64,000 nucleotides of DNA. Source: Paenibacillus sp. J2TS4 (GTDB lineage: Bacteria; Bacillota; Bacilli; Paenibacillales; NBRC-103111). Shown here in pieces: positions 52,770 to 61,872 of the stretch. The DNA lies in contig NZ_BOSH01000015.1 in the NCBI RefSeq assembly GCF_018403245.1, positions 62,001 to 126,000 on the forward strand. Direction: 5' to 3'. The notes under the pieces were generated by a model. That model saw only the letters and a program-made list of their open reading frames with translations, was not told the origin of the DNA and searched no databases. Position numbers and translations under genes: made by a program. Numbering within the stretch: the first letter of the stretch is position 1; the number at the start of each line of letters is the position of its first letter.

Positions 52770-54434
52770 ATGAGAACATGGCAAACCCGAAAAACGGACA
52801 TCCTCCGTCTTGCTGCGGAAACGGCTCTAGCTTTACCCGTTCTTCCGAGCGGATTCTGGTTTCATAAAGATATTCGCGACAACTTATTTTACGCGCTTCA
52901 CTTGCATGTTGCCGCCTGCAGAGAGGACATTGCGCTGCCGGTGGACGACCACACCGCCAAGACCCGGGCCGAAGAGATGCTGCTTCGGGTATTGAGACTG
53001 CAGCAGCGGAATCCGGAGGAAGAGCGTTACGGACATTGGCCGTTAAATTTAGGAGACGAGCCGGCGTCCGCCCCTCCCCATCCCTTGCCTGCGGAACTCG
53101 TTGGCAACATCCTGAGCTTGTACTATGTTAAATTCAAAGCAATCCTGAGCCATACTTTGCAAGAGGAGTTGCAGACCAGTCTGACCCATCTGTACCAGAG
53201 CCGGCTATACGAAATTCCTCAACAGGCCTATCATCATCACGAAGCCAAGCTGTTCAATATGAAGATAGCACTGGGGACAACCCAAGGGGATGCGGCACTG
53301 GTTGAGGAAGGTCATCAAAATTTGCTTGCCATCCTCAACACGTTGAGAACGAAAGGAATGCAGGAATATGGCTGTCTGCCATGGTTCTGGCATTGGGTTC
53401 AAGCCTTTACCTGCACCTGGGAAATGACGGATCAGCCGCAAGTTAAAGAAACGGCGGCAAGTATTCTGGAATGGCTGTGGACCTATCGAGCCAAATGCTA
53501 CTTGAAAGGAGTATGGATCGGACCCCGTTCCCGCTCCTTGGGCCATGATGCCCCGGCCGATCGAAACTTCATTGCGGACTACATTCAATTCGGGGATTTC
53601 GAGCTTCCGTCCACTATTTACCGACTGGAAGGATTCGCCTTATTCGACTATGAGGTGCCAGCCACAATTGTAGAAATGGCTCTCGACGAGACTCCCACAG
53701 AGTGGAACTTTGCCGTTCCTCCTCATCCGCATACCGCCAATAAAGAACCGCTGTACCAGACGATTTATCGGACGGGACAATTTGCTGTTGGCGGAGTATA
53801 CAAGCGGGTGGAGGAATTCGATAACGAGCAGATTCGCTGGACAGTCTCGTTACCTATCCGGAAGGACGCTACCGCCAACCAGGCCTATTTCTTCCATCCG
53901 GGCAAACGGTACAAGCCTTTGGATCTGCGCCATGCCAGCGATTATGGAGAAATCCTGCTGCATCGGCAGGCAGTGGCAGCCTTGTACCCCGTTCCCGAAG
54001 GGGAAGACGGTACGATCGTCGGCTCCTTGCCTCTCGGTCAGTGGACGACTCGCGGCAACGATTGGTACGGCCGCATAGACAACCTCTATCTCGCGGTTTA
54101 CCTGGCTAACCCGGCTTCCGCTTCGATCGCGCGGGATCAGCTCGCTCTTGGCTGCCCGGGATCAGATAACGGCGTCCTCATGGAAGTGATCGAAACGGAA
54201 GCCGCTGAAGCCCAAGGGATAGCATCCCTGGAACAGCTGGCCGAGAAGCTGGCGGGGAGACGGCCGCAGTTCGTGAGAGACGAACAAGGAACCGCAGTTT
54301 CCTACCGCACGTTGCGGAACGATGACCTGCTCCTCCACGTTGCCGATAGCGGACAGGTTGAGCGGAAGATTAACGGCCGTGATCTGGCCTTCGACTCTTT
54401 TGAATCGATGACGCGAATAGTGACGAGGGATTAA
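52770..54434 (+). CDS. Uncharacterised 554-aa protein
   Basis: ATG 52770 (MRTWQTRKTDILRLAAET) is fixed by AAAGGAG. The N-terminal ~280 residues are helix-rich with conserved-looking Trp/His pairs (GCLPWFWHWVQAFTCTWEM, AYHHHEAKLFNMKIALG), and the C-terminal half is beta-rich. This is the build of alpha/alpha-toroid plus beta-sandwich carbohydrate-active or heparinase-like proteins, but I cannot assign it to a family. No signal peptide. It stands alone, framed on both sides by related palindromic repeats. Confidence 0.8.
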   Translation: MRTWQTRKTDILRLAAETALALPVLPSGFWFHKDIRDNLFYALHLHVAACREDIALPVDDHTAKTRAEEMLLRVLRLQQRNPEEERYGHWPLNLGDEPASAPPHPLPAELVGNILSLYYVKFKAILSHTLQEELQTSLTHLYQSRLYEIPQQAYHHHEAKLFNMKIALGTTQGDAALVEEGHQNLLAILNTLRTKGMQEYGCLPWFWHWVQAFTCTWEMTDQPQVKETAASILEWLWTYRAKCYLKGVWIGPRSRSLGHDAPADRNFIADYIQFGDFELPSTIYRLEGFALFDYEVPATIVEMALDETPTEWNFAVPPHPHTANKEPLYQTIYRTGQFAVGGVYKRVEEFDNEQIRWTVSLPIRKDATANQAYFFHPGKRYKPLDLRHASDYGEILLHRQAVAALYPVPEGEDGTIVGSLPLGQWTTRGNDWYGRIDNLYLAVYLANPASASIARDQLALGCPGSDNGVLMEVIETEAAEAQGIASLEQLAEKLAGRRPQFVRDEQGTAVSYRTLRNDDLLLHVADSGQVERKINGRDLAFDSFESMTRIVTRD

Positions 54435-54907
54435 CGATTTCCAGGTATTTGCAAATGTAAATGACTATCTTCGTTTCTCCACAGTCTGGTGAAAAATAAG
54501 TAAGACCTGCAAAAGTGCAGGTCTTAGGCAGGATTTTAGTCGAAATCAGCCTATATCATGCAAATGTGCAGGTCGCTTTAGCCATTTGGCCGATTTTCTC
54601 CTTTTGGCAGGGAATGAACATGCGCTTTTGCACGTCTTCTTCGATATTTACCGGATTTTCGCAAATCGACATGCACTTTTGCATGTCGATTTTTGCTCAT
54701 GTCCTTGCGCATGTGATTGTGCCATATCTTGGCACCTTTCGAGTAAACATTTATATATTAAGGAGCCATTCCTTCGGAACGGAATGGACAACTGCCGCTA
54801 TAATAATCAGCCGTTCACTTGCATAAAATATACGAGAATTTCCATCTATCGAACAGACTTCCAATAGTTTTAAGACCCTAACTTACATTATTTTATCCTG
54901 CTTTCCA
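54435..54907. other. 473-bp region after the 554-aa gene
   Basis: Mostly the palindromic repeat cluster at 54501-54692 (listed); the rest is AT-rich with nothing recognised. No gene seen. Confidence 0.6.
54501..54692. repeat. Palindromic repeat cluster with TGCAAAAGTGCA core, right flank
   Basis: First hairpin: an 11-bp perfect stem TAAGACCTGCA (54501-54511) and TGCAGGTCTTA (54516-54526), loop AAAG. Last hairpin: a 13-bp perfect stem (54663-54675 with 54680-54692), loop CTTT, the reverse complement of the first loop. Two degenerate units lie between (near 54557-54575 and 54619-54638). The first hairpin may also terminate the preceding gene. Confidence 0.8.
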
Positions 54908-56416
54908 TCACAGAAGAGGAGACAACAGCCGAGCCGCCGATTCCATGAAGCGGATGTACCATTTTTTGACAAATTTATCCCTGTTGATTTGAGTCGAATC
55001 TTGAAGATCCGCCTGAAAATCGGATACGAGCGTACGGGTGCTTTCCGTCTGATAAATGAAGGCATTGACTTCAAAATTAAGATGGAAGCTTCTCATATCC
55101 ATATTGGCGGAGCCGATCGACGCCATTTCTCCGTCGATAATTAATATTTTGGAATGCATGAAGCCTTTTTCATACTCATAGATCTGAACCCCGGCATCCA
55201 GAAGCTCCCGAAAATAGGAATGTGAAGCAAAATAAGGGAGCCATTTATCCGGTTTTTTGGGAAAAAGAAGCTTAACATCTACCCCGGACAGCGCCGCTAC
55301 TTGCAAGGCCGTGTAAATATCATCATCCGGGATAAAGTAGGGGGTGGCGATCCAGATCGAGCGTTTGGCCGAAGTAATCATCGAGAAGAATAAATTTTTG
55401 AGTGTCCGCCACTCGTTGTCCGGACCGCTGGCTATCATTTGAACCGCCCCGTCCCCTTGCGTTTCCGTTAAAGAAGGAGATAAATATTCCGGATTCAGAT
55501 GCGCCTCCCCGGTCATATAATGCCAGTCCTGCAAAAAAATAATTTGCAGCGTGCGAACGGCTTCCCCACGAACGAGAATATGTGTATCCCGCCAAAATCC
55601 GTAGGTGGTGCTGCGGCTTAAATATTCATCCCCTACATTCAACCCGCCAATAAAACCGACTTCCCCGTCAATGACGACTATTTTGCGGTGATTACGGAAG
55701 TTTACTTTATTCGACAACAGCGGAATATATACAGGAGCAAAGGCGACTACCTCCACCCCGGCCTGTTTCATTTCATCCAGAAAAAAGGTCGGCAGCTTCA
55801 GACTTCCCACCGCATCGAATAAAAAGCGGACCTTTACCCCCGCTTTGGCCTTCTGAATTAAAACTTGTTGAATCTGGGTGCCGATCTCATCATTTCTATA
55901 AATGTAATACTCCATATGTATATGGTGAACCGCCTTCTCCAGCTCATTCAAAATAGCCGAAAAGGTCGCGTCTCCATTGGTCAATATTTCCGTTTCGGTC
56001 GAGAACGATATCGGACTTTTGCCCACCGTCTGTGACAAGCGGAACAGATTTTGCTGACTTTCGGGGAATTTCGCCAGGATATGCTCATTAGCTAAAGAAC
56101 GATTTTCGATAAAAGTATACGCCTGCGCGTCCCGTAATGCTTTCCGATTAAAGTTGCGGCGCTTTCTGTAGTTCTGACCGAACATCAAATAAAAGAAGAA
56201 GCCCACAACCGGCACTAACGCCAAAACCAAAATCCATGCCACCGTGCTGGAAGGATGACGATTCTCCATAAAAATAATCAATCCGACAAAAAGGACGGCC
56301 AAAGATGTCGTCACACTAAAAAAAGTGGCGAGAGTATGGCCAAAGTTTAGATTTAAGTAGTACAGCAAGGCAGCTACAATAATAGTTAAAATAGCGATTT
56401 GAATAGACCGTCTCAT
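54908..56416 (-). CDS. cls: Cardiolipin synthase
   Basis: Membrane enzyme joining two phosphatidylglycerols to cardiolipin, 502 aa. Two N-terminal helices (about 5-58) precede two phospholipase-D domains, each with a complete HKD motif: HRKIVVIDGEVGFIGG near residue 240 and HSKILIIDGEMASIGS near 420. ATG 56416 follows GAGGGAAG. Length and layout match bacterial ClsA. Monocistronic. Confidence 0.96.
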   Translation of the reverse strand: MRRSIQIAILTIIVAALLYYLNLNFGHTLATFFSVTTSLAVLFVGLIIFMENRHPSSTVAWILVLALVPVVGFFFYLMFGQNYRKRRNFNRKALRDAQAYTFIENRSLANEHILAKFPESQQNLFRLSQTVGKSPISFSTETEILTNGDATFSAILNELEKAVHHIHMEYYIYRNDEIGTQIQQVLIQKAKAGVKVRFLFDAVGSLKLPTFFLDEMKQAGVEVVAFAPVYIPLLSNKVNFRNHRKIVVIDGEVGFIGGLNVGDEYLSRSTTYGFWRDTHILVRGEAVRTLQIIFLQDWHYMTGEAHLNPEYLSPSLTETQGDGAVQMIASGPDNEWRTLKNLFFSMITSAKRSIWIATPYFIPDDDIYTALQVAALSGVDVKLLFPKKPDKWLPYFASHSYFRELLDAGVQIYEYEKGFMHSKILIIDGEMASIGSANMDMRSFHLNFEVNAFIYQTESTRTLVSDFQADLQDSTQINRDKFVKKWYIRFMESAARLLSPLL

Positions 56417-56577
56417 CTGCTTCCCTCATTTATCTGGCACCTTTTGTCAAAACATCACGGTGATTAACTTGGGCAGTCCCGACCCGTTCGGCTGCGGGTC
56501 TCCAAATTCCGATCCCGCTCCGTTATCCAGAAAACCAGCTTCCTTGTTCACCGCAACAGCCAAGCTATTTCATTATA

Positions 56578-56602
56578 ACCGATAAATTCACAGATTATCG
56601 GC
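56578..56602 (-). terminator. Possible terminator of the biosynthetic operon
   Basis: CCGATAA (56579-56585) with TTATCGG (56595-56601) downstream of the SDR stop; the U run is weak, so confidence is low. Confidence 0.4.
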
Positions 56603-56645
56603 TTTTGGAGGAAAATTTATCCTCCATTCTATAGGCAGGTTACAT

Positions 56646-57506
56646 TTATCCTCTCAAAATGCGAAGAACGAGCTTCTCCAGCCACCGCCACGGCAGAATC
56701 CGCCGTCCGGCGCGAAGCAGGAGCGAGCCCCGCCCTGTCGGATAACGAAGTCCGGGCCGGGAAGTGCGGGCGATCTTGGCGACCATCTCCGCAACATGCT
56801 CGGGTCCGGGAGCAGTATCCGCCGCCCGGCGGGAAAAGCGCAGCACCGCCTCCATCCATTCCCGGTAAGGGGAGCCGGAGCGGATCGTGATCGTGTCGAA
56901 TCCTTTTTGCCAAATGGCGGTGTTGTAGGCGCCCGGCTCAATGAGCACCACGTGCACGCCGAACGGGAGCAGCTCCAGCCTCAGCGCTTCGCTGAAGCCT
57001 TCCACGGCAAACTTGGAAGCGGCGTAAGGAGCATACCCGGGAAGCCCGAACAGTCCGCTTATGCTGCTCATATTAACGATCGTTCCCTGCCGCCGCTCAC
57101 GCATATAAGGGATCACCGCCTTGGTGACAGAGACGAGGCCAAAGAAATTGGTCTCGAATTGTTCACGCCATTCCTCCAGCGGCACTTCTTCCGCATATCC
57201 TCCGCAGGCATATCCGGCATTATTGACTAACAAATCAATATGGCCATATTCCTGAACCGTCTGTTCAACGACATCGTCGATAAGCTGTGCGTCGGTGACG
57301 TCCAATTGCCTGAGTTGGATGGCCGATGCTACTTCCGCTCCTTCCTGCTGCGCCATCTGAAGCAAGGCGGTTCCTCTGCCCGTGTTCCTCATCGTGGCCA
57401 TTACCGTGTATCCTTGCTTCGCCAGCGCGATACAGATGTGCATACCGAAGCCGCTGGAGCTCCCTGTCACGAGCGCCACAGGCCGGCCGTGTTTACCAGC
57501 GTTCAT
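56646..57506 (-). CDS. Short-chain dehydrogenase/reductase (SDR)
   Basis: NAD(P)-dependent reductase of 286 aa from ATG 57506 (GGGGGGTG ribosome site). TGSSSGFG cofactor loop, NNAG, catalytic Ser in NMSSISGL and YAASK. A C-terminal hydrophobic/basic segment (RAGRRILPWRWLEKLVLRIL) may bind membrane. It lies 50 bp after the GNAT gene and is the last gene of the seven-gene operon, suited to reduce a keto or aldehyde intermediate. Confidence 0.93.
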   Translation of the reverse strand: MNAGKHGRPVALVTGSSSGFGMHICIALAKQGYTVMATMRNTGRGTALLQMAQQEGAEVASAIQLRQLDVTDAQLIDDVVEQTVQEYGHIDLLVNNAGYACGGYAEEVPLEEWREQFETNFFGLVSVTKAVIPYMRERRQGTIVNMSSISGLFGLPGYAPYAASKFAVEGFSEALRLELLPFGVHVVLIEPGAYNTAIWQKGFDTITIRSGSPYREWMEAVLRFSRRAADTAPGPEHVAEMVAKIARTSRPGLRYPTGRGSLLLRAGRRILPWRWLEKLVLRILRG

Positions 57507-57556
57507 CCGACACCCCCCTTTGTCTAATGCTTTATCCAACGATTTTGTCCACTTCC

Positions 57557-58711
57557 TTACAGCTTTCGTTTCTGCATGATCGGCACTCCCCAGCGGTGCG
57601 TAATGTCCGCCAGCACCGTCCAGCGCATTCTCCTAGTGGCAGGCAAATGCTTGTCGTAGACGACGGTGTACTCGATTCGGGGAACAGCGCCGCGACACCG
57701 CTTGAAGCCGGCCGCTCCCGAGCTCTCATTCAACAGCAGCCCCTGCCGCTCGGCCTCGCGAACCAGCACTACCGACAGCATCCGGTAAAGGCCTGTTTCC
57801 ATAGGCAGGCTCGTATCGTAGCCAAAAATAGGGGTCGTCATCACACCATTGCGGGTAAAGTACCCCAATACGGCGTCGATCTTCCCCTGCTTGCGCAGAA
57901 CGTGATAACGCAGCGTCCCTTCACGGAGAGTCGTCGCGAAATAATGCTCGGTGAACTGCGGATTGCACCGGGAATATTTGTCCAAATACAAAGCGTTATA
58001 AAGCTCAGCCATTCGCGGGACGTCATCCGGACCCAGATCTTCGGAGCCGATCACTTCATAGCCGCTCTGCTCCAGCAGCTTGCCGTCTCTTTTCAACAGC
58101 CAGCGGGCCTTGGACGGAAGAGACTCCGGGTGCACGGTGTCCAACTCATACACTTGCCGGCTGCCGATCATTTTGTAGCCTTCGCGCAGCAAAGCTTCAT
58201 AGAGGACAGGGTCCGTTCCCGGGTTGACCGAGCGAAAGACGAGCGCGTGCGCCGGAAAGGCTTCTCGCAGGCGTGCAGTCAATAGGGAGACCTCTTCCGC
58301 GGTCAGAGCCGGATACAGGTTGGTGGAGACGAGCCAATTGTTAAGGTGCACCACCTGATTGATCCGGCCCATTCTGAGCCACAGACCCATCGACCGGAGA
58401 ACCGCTCGCAGCGCAACCTCCAATCCGGGACTCTTCAATAGAGCCAGCTCCTGAAGCGTATAGGTCACATAATGAGTATACGGGGAGCAAACATACGAAT
58501 TATTATACTCCCCGTCATTGACGGTCAGAGGCACCACTACCCTATCGTTCACCTTCGCCAACATACAGCGGGTCCGTACATTGTGGATGTAGGCCTCTGT
58601 TCCTCCGCGCATCAGCGGCAGCCAGTAACGGCAGGCATACTGGCCATCCTCTGTGTCGGGCCACCTCATCCGCTCCATATCATTCCGATCGTACAGCTCC
58701 ACCGATGTCAA
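57557..58711 (-). CDS. GNAT/FemAB-like acyltransferase
   Basis: 384 aa. N-terminal half includes YNNSYVCSPYTHYVTYT and a double-GNAT-like layout; the C-terminal half has the acyl-CoA/peptidoglycan-precursor transferase look (LRYHVLRKQGKIDAVLGYFTR, MLSVVLVREAERQGLLLNES). Overlaps the AMP-ligase gene by 4 bp (ATGA). In the operon it may attach or transfer the activated acyl group; acceptor unknown. Confidence 0.78.
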   Translation of the reverse strand: MTSVELYDRNDMERMRWPDTEDGQYACRYWLPLMRGGTEAYIHNVRTRCMLAKVNDRVVVPLTVNDGEYNNSYVCSPYTHYVTYTLQELALLKSPGLEVALRAVLRSMGLWLRMGRINQVVHLNNWLVSTNLYPALTAEEVSLLTARLREAFPAHALVFRSVNPGTDPVLYEALLREGYKMIGSRQVYELDTVHPESLPSKARWLLKRDGKLLEQSGYEVIGSEDLGPDDVPRMAELYNALYLDKYSRCNPQFTEHYFATTLREGTLRYHVLRKQGKIDAVLGYFTRNGVMTTPIFGYDTSLPMETGLYRMLSVVLVREAERQGLLLNESSGAAGFKRCRGAVPRIEYTVVYDKHLPATRRMRWTVLADITHRWGVPIMQKRKL

Positions 58712-60018
58712 GGAGCAAACCTCCTCTCCACTCGCCTTAGCTTGCGTTCAAGTGATCCCCGTGCGTATTCCCGGAATCGGATATCCGGGGCTTCGCAGCG
58801 CAGCCGTCCCCACAGCTCCAGCAGCGCTTGGCGAACCTGCTCCTGGCAGATCATCTCAAGCTCCGGCTGAACCTTAAGCGCACATTCGATGAGACGTTCG
58901 GAATGCTGTACGATCGAGTATTCCTTGATCTCTGACGAGGCGCTCAGAACCGCTCTGCGAATGAAATCCGGGAAGACCGGCCTCCTGCGGCCGTCGGCAA
59001 GGGAACGCACATAGTAGACATCATCGCTGCGGCCCTCTATTTGTTCCAAGGCAAGCCGTTGGGACCCGCATGGACAGGGCTCCTTTCGTTCTGTCAAAAT
59101 ATCGTTAAGCCGATAACGGATGATCGGCTGGGTCATTCTCCGAAAATCAGTCAGAATCGGAATAAACTTGCGCTCAGCGCCTTCCAAATACTCCTTCTCA
59201 AAGATGACCAAATCTTCATTGAGGTGCAGCGTGCCATGAGTGCAGGTAGCCCCCAGGAAGCCTTCCGTACATTGATAAACCTGGTGGATCTTCCCGTTCA
59301 AACGCTCACTTATGTATTGCTCGTCCAATGGATCGAGAACCTCGGCTACGGATACGATTTTGTCCGGCTCCATACGCAGGCTCCCCTCATCCGCCGCTTC
59401 GGAGAGAAGCCTCAGCACCGATGGCGGAGCAACGAGCAAGGTCGGGCGGTAATGATTTAAGGCAGATACATGCTTCTCGACCGGATCCAGCATATCGAAA
59501 TACTGGAACCGAATCGGTCCCTTGCGCACCGAATTATACAAATTACTGTTCGCTCTTAGAAAAAAAGCAACCCGGTGCTTGCGAAACGGGCTGCCCGGCA
59601 GTACCTTGGCCATTATGGTGCCGGCCCAGGCCATTTGTTCCCGCCTGCTGACCAGAAAGACTCCCCTATGTCCAGAGGTACCCGAGGATAAGCCGACGGT
59701 GACGCCTCCGAGGGTCGGCGAGAAATCCCGGCTCTTTTCCGCTTCCCACGCAACCTGCAATGCTTCCTCCAAACGAATTCCTACCGTATTCAACCGGTCA
59801 AAATGGTCCATCATCACTTGTTTATCGATAATGGGCAGCTCTCTCCATTGTTCCAGCAGCAGCCCTTCCGAACGCTCCCGGTAAAAAGGAGTCTTCGCCA
59901 GCACAAGCCGAAGATGCTCCCGTACCTTCCGTTCCTGCCATAGCAGCAGATCTCGCCGGCTCGGCCAATGTTGTCCGTAGCGAGTCCACAGGTAATCTTT
60001 CATTAGTGTTAACGGCAT
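58708..60018 (-). CDS. F390 synthetase/PaaK-like AMP-forming ligase
   Basis: 436 aa from ATG 60018 (MPLTLMKDYLW), which has AAGGAG upstream and overlaps the MBL gene by 10 bp; the longer frame to 60144 is a read-in. P-loop GLSSGTSGHRGVF, IRYRLNDILT and a zinc-like EPCPCGSQR characterise the phenylacetate-CoA-ligase/F390-synthetase-related group. These activate carboxylates as acyl-AMP. It probably activates the product of the upstream KAS III. Confidence 0.9.
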   Translation of the reverse strand: MPLTLMKDYLWTRYGQHWPSRRDLLLWQERKVREHLRLVLAKTPFYRERSEGLLLEQWRELPIIDKQVMMDHFDRLNTVGIRLEEALQVAWEAEKSRDFSPTLGGVTVGLSSGTSGHRGVFLVSRREQMAWAGTIMAKVLPGSPFRKHRVAFFLRANSNLYNSVRKGPIRFQYFDMLDPVEKHVSALNHYRPTLLVAPPSVLRLLSEAADEGSLRMEPDKIVSVAEVLDPLDEQYISERLNGKIHQVYQCTEGFLGATCTHGTLHLNEDLVIFEKEYLEGAERKFIPILTDFRRMTQPIIRYRLNDILTERKEPCPCGSQRLALEQIEGRSDDVYYVRSLADGRRRPVFPDFIRRAVLSASSEIKEYSIVQHSERLIECALKVQPELEMICQEQVRQALLELWGRLRCEAPDIRFREYARGSLERKLRRVERRFAP

Positions 60019-60878
60019 CCGGGCATCTCTCCTTTCCGGATATGGGACCAGACCTCCCCGCAATGCGTCGGCACAATTCTCACCCCTGGATTGGCCTGAT
60101 GCAGACGGTGCAGATGATCCAGGTTGCGCACATATTCCTGCCAATCGCTTTTAATGAGCTTGGCCAACGGATGGGGCAGGCGGTTCTCGCGGTAGGCCCT
60201 GCTCGACCAGGCGGAATCGGCGCAGAGGAACACTTCTTCTCGTTCGGTAGAGAAGTAAAGGCCCAGCATGCCCGCGGCATGACCCGACACCTCGACAGCG
60301 ATCAAGCTGCCGTCTCCCAATAAATCGTAGCCTGTCCTGAACGGGTGCATCCGCGCATCGAGCTCAATCGGCACGGCATACTCCTCCACGAGAAGAGAAC
60401 GGGCCTCAATGTTCGAAGGGACGAGCCCTGGAAGAAAGCCGGCCAGTAAAGCGGACCAGCCTCGCCGTGAAGCAACAGCTCTGTACGCTTTACGCATATA
60501 GATGAAGGTAGCCTCCGGGAAATCGATCAGACCGCCAATATGATCGGCATGAAAATGCGAGACAATGATGTATTTGATACTGCGGGCATCGATCCCTTCC
60601 CTCTGCAGCTGATTCACGGCGCTTTCTTCCTCGCGAAAAAAAACCGGGGTCATCCGTCTGTACAGACTATAGGGAAATTGGACCGTTTCCGTAAAGAAAC
60701 GGGACGAATACCCGGTATCGTAAAGGATCGGACCCAGGACCGGGTGCTCGACGCAAGCGAAGACAGCGGGAAATCCGATTGTGCGGCGAGTCCCCCCGCG
60801 CAGAGTTAAGTACTCCGAATGCGTGCAATATCCGGCGGCGAATAACCGGTACCGTACGTTGACTCTATTATTAATCAT
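60009..60878 (-). CDS. Metallo-beta-lactamase-fold hydrolase (AHL-lactonase-like)
   Basis: 289 aa; ATG 60878 (MINNRVNVRYRLF) with GGAAAGG upstream, overlapping the epimerase gene by 8 bp. Metal site SHFHADHIGG, VSGHAAGMLG, CADS and the final PTHCGEVW resemble lactonases of the AttM/AiiA type. In a biosynthetic operon it could open or release a lactone or thioester rather than quench signals. Confidence 0.92.
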   Translation of the reverse strand: MINNRVNVRYRLFAAGYCTHSEYLTLRGGTRRTIGFPAVFACVEHPVLGPILYDTGYSSRFFTETVQFPYSLYRRMTPVFFREEESAVNQLQREGIDARSIKYIIVSHFHADHIGGLIDFPEATFIYMRKAYRAVASRRGWSALLAGFLPGLVPSNIEARSLLVEEYAVPIELDARMHPFRTGYDLLGDGSLIAVEVSGHAAGMLGLYFSTEREEVFLCADSAWSSRAYRENRLPHPLAKLIKSDWQEYVRNLDHLHRLHQANPGVRIVPTHCGEVWSHIRKGEMPGCR

Positions 60879-61872
60879 CGGTCCCTTTCCTCCACCAATC
60901 TGCAAATTTAAGGATACCGTCGGAAATCGTTACTTTAGGTTCATAACCGAGCTCAACCCGCGCCCTGGTTATATCCAGCGTCTGATTCGTCCCAAGGACT
61001 CCGACGGTATAGCGGGTAATCAGCGGTTCCTTGCCGCCGGCGAACAGTTTCGCCCCCCATTCCAATCCTCCCGCCAACCAATAGACAGCGCGAAAAGGCA
61101 GCGGCTTGGCACGCAGAGGTTGCCTCAGGACGTAGAACAGGTTCTCCAACAATTCAGCCAGCATAACCGGTTCTCCGTTAGTAATATTATATTTGCGGCC
61201 AAGCGCATCCGGACCGGCCTCGGCACAGAGCAGAAGAGAATCGACGACATTCTCGACATAAGTAATGTCGATCTTCGCCTGCCCCCCGTTAATGAGCGGA
61301 ACTTTCCCTCGTTCGTTCGCTTTGAGAAGACGGGGGAGAATGGCCTGGTCGCCGGGGCCAAAAACGCCGCGGGGACGAATGGTAATCGTCTCAAGGCCGC
61401 GCTCGTAAGCTCGATCCACCTCCGTCTCGGCCAGCAGCTTAGTAGCCGCGTAGAAGTTTACCGATCTCGCAGGCAGCGGGTCATCCTCCTTGATGTTCAG
61501 CCGGTCTGTATAATCGAAATAGATACTGGGCGTCGATACGTGAATAAGCCTCTTCACCTTATGCTCGAGGCAGCCGCCGGCCACGTTGCGTGTTCCGATC
61601 ACGTTGCTCTGATAGAAATCGTCATATTTTCCCCAGGGAGAGGACAAGGCGCCGCAATGAAAGACATAATCTTGGCCTTCGCATGCCTTCATTATAGAGG
61701 CTTCATCCTGCAGATCGGCCCGGATATAAGTGATTCCCTCAGCCGCGAGTGCGATCTTCCTGCCCTGCTGTGCATTCCGGCCAGCCGCCGTCACTTGCCA
61801 TCCCATGCCGGCCAACCGCAAGGCCAGCTTGCCGCCGATGAATCCGGTCGCCCCGGTTACTAAAGCCCTCAT
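60871..61872 (-). CDS. NAD-dependent epimerase/3beta-HSD-like reductase
   Basis: 333 aa from ATG 61872 (MRALVTGATGFIGG), which overlaps the ATP-grasp stop by 4 bp (ATGA). Extended SDR: TGATGFIGG loop, STPSIYF Ser/Thr site, YAATK with catalytic Tyr/Lys, and RPRGVFGPGD. The sequence leans to the 3beta-hydroxysteroid dehydrogenase/OleD-like subgroup that reduces beta-keto groups. Confidence 0.93.
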   Translation of the reverse strand: MRALVTGATGFIGGKLALRLAGMGWQVTAAGRNAQQGRKIALAAEGITYIRADLQDEASIMKACEGQDYVFHCGALSSPWGKYDDFYQSNVIGTRNVAGGCLEHKVKRLIHVSTPSIYFDYTDRLNIKEDDPLPARSVNFYAATKLLAETEVDRAYERGLETITIRPRGVFGPGDQAILPRLLKANERGKVPLINGGQAKIDITYVENVVDSLLLCAEAGPDALGRKYNITNGEPVMLAELLENLFYVLRQPLRAKPLPFRAVYWLAGGLEWGAKLFAGGKEPLITRYTVGVLGTNQTLDITRARVELGYEPKVTISDGILKFADWWRKGTDD

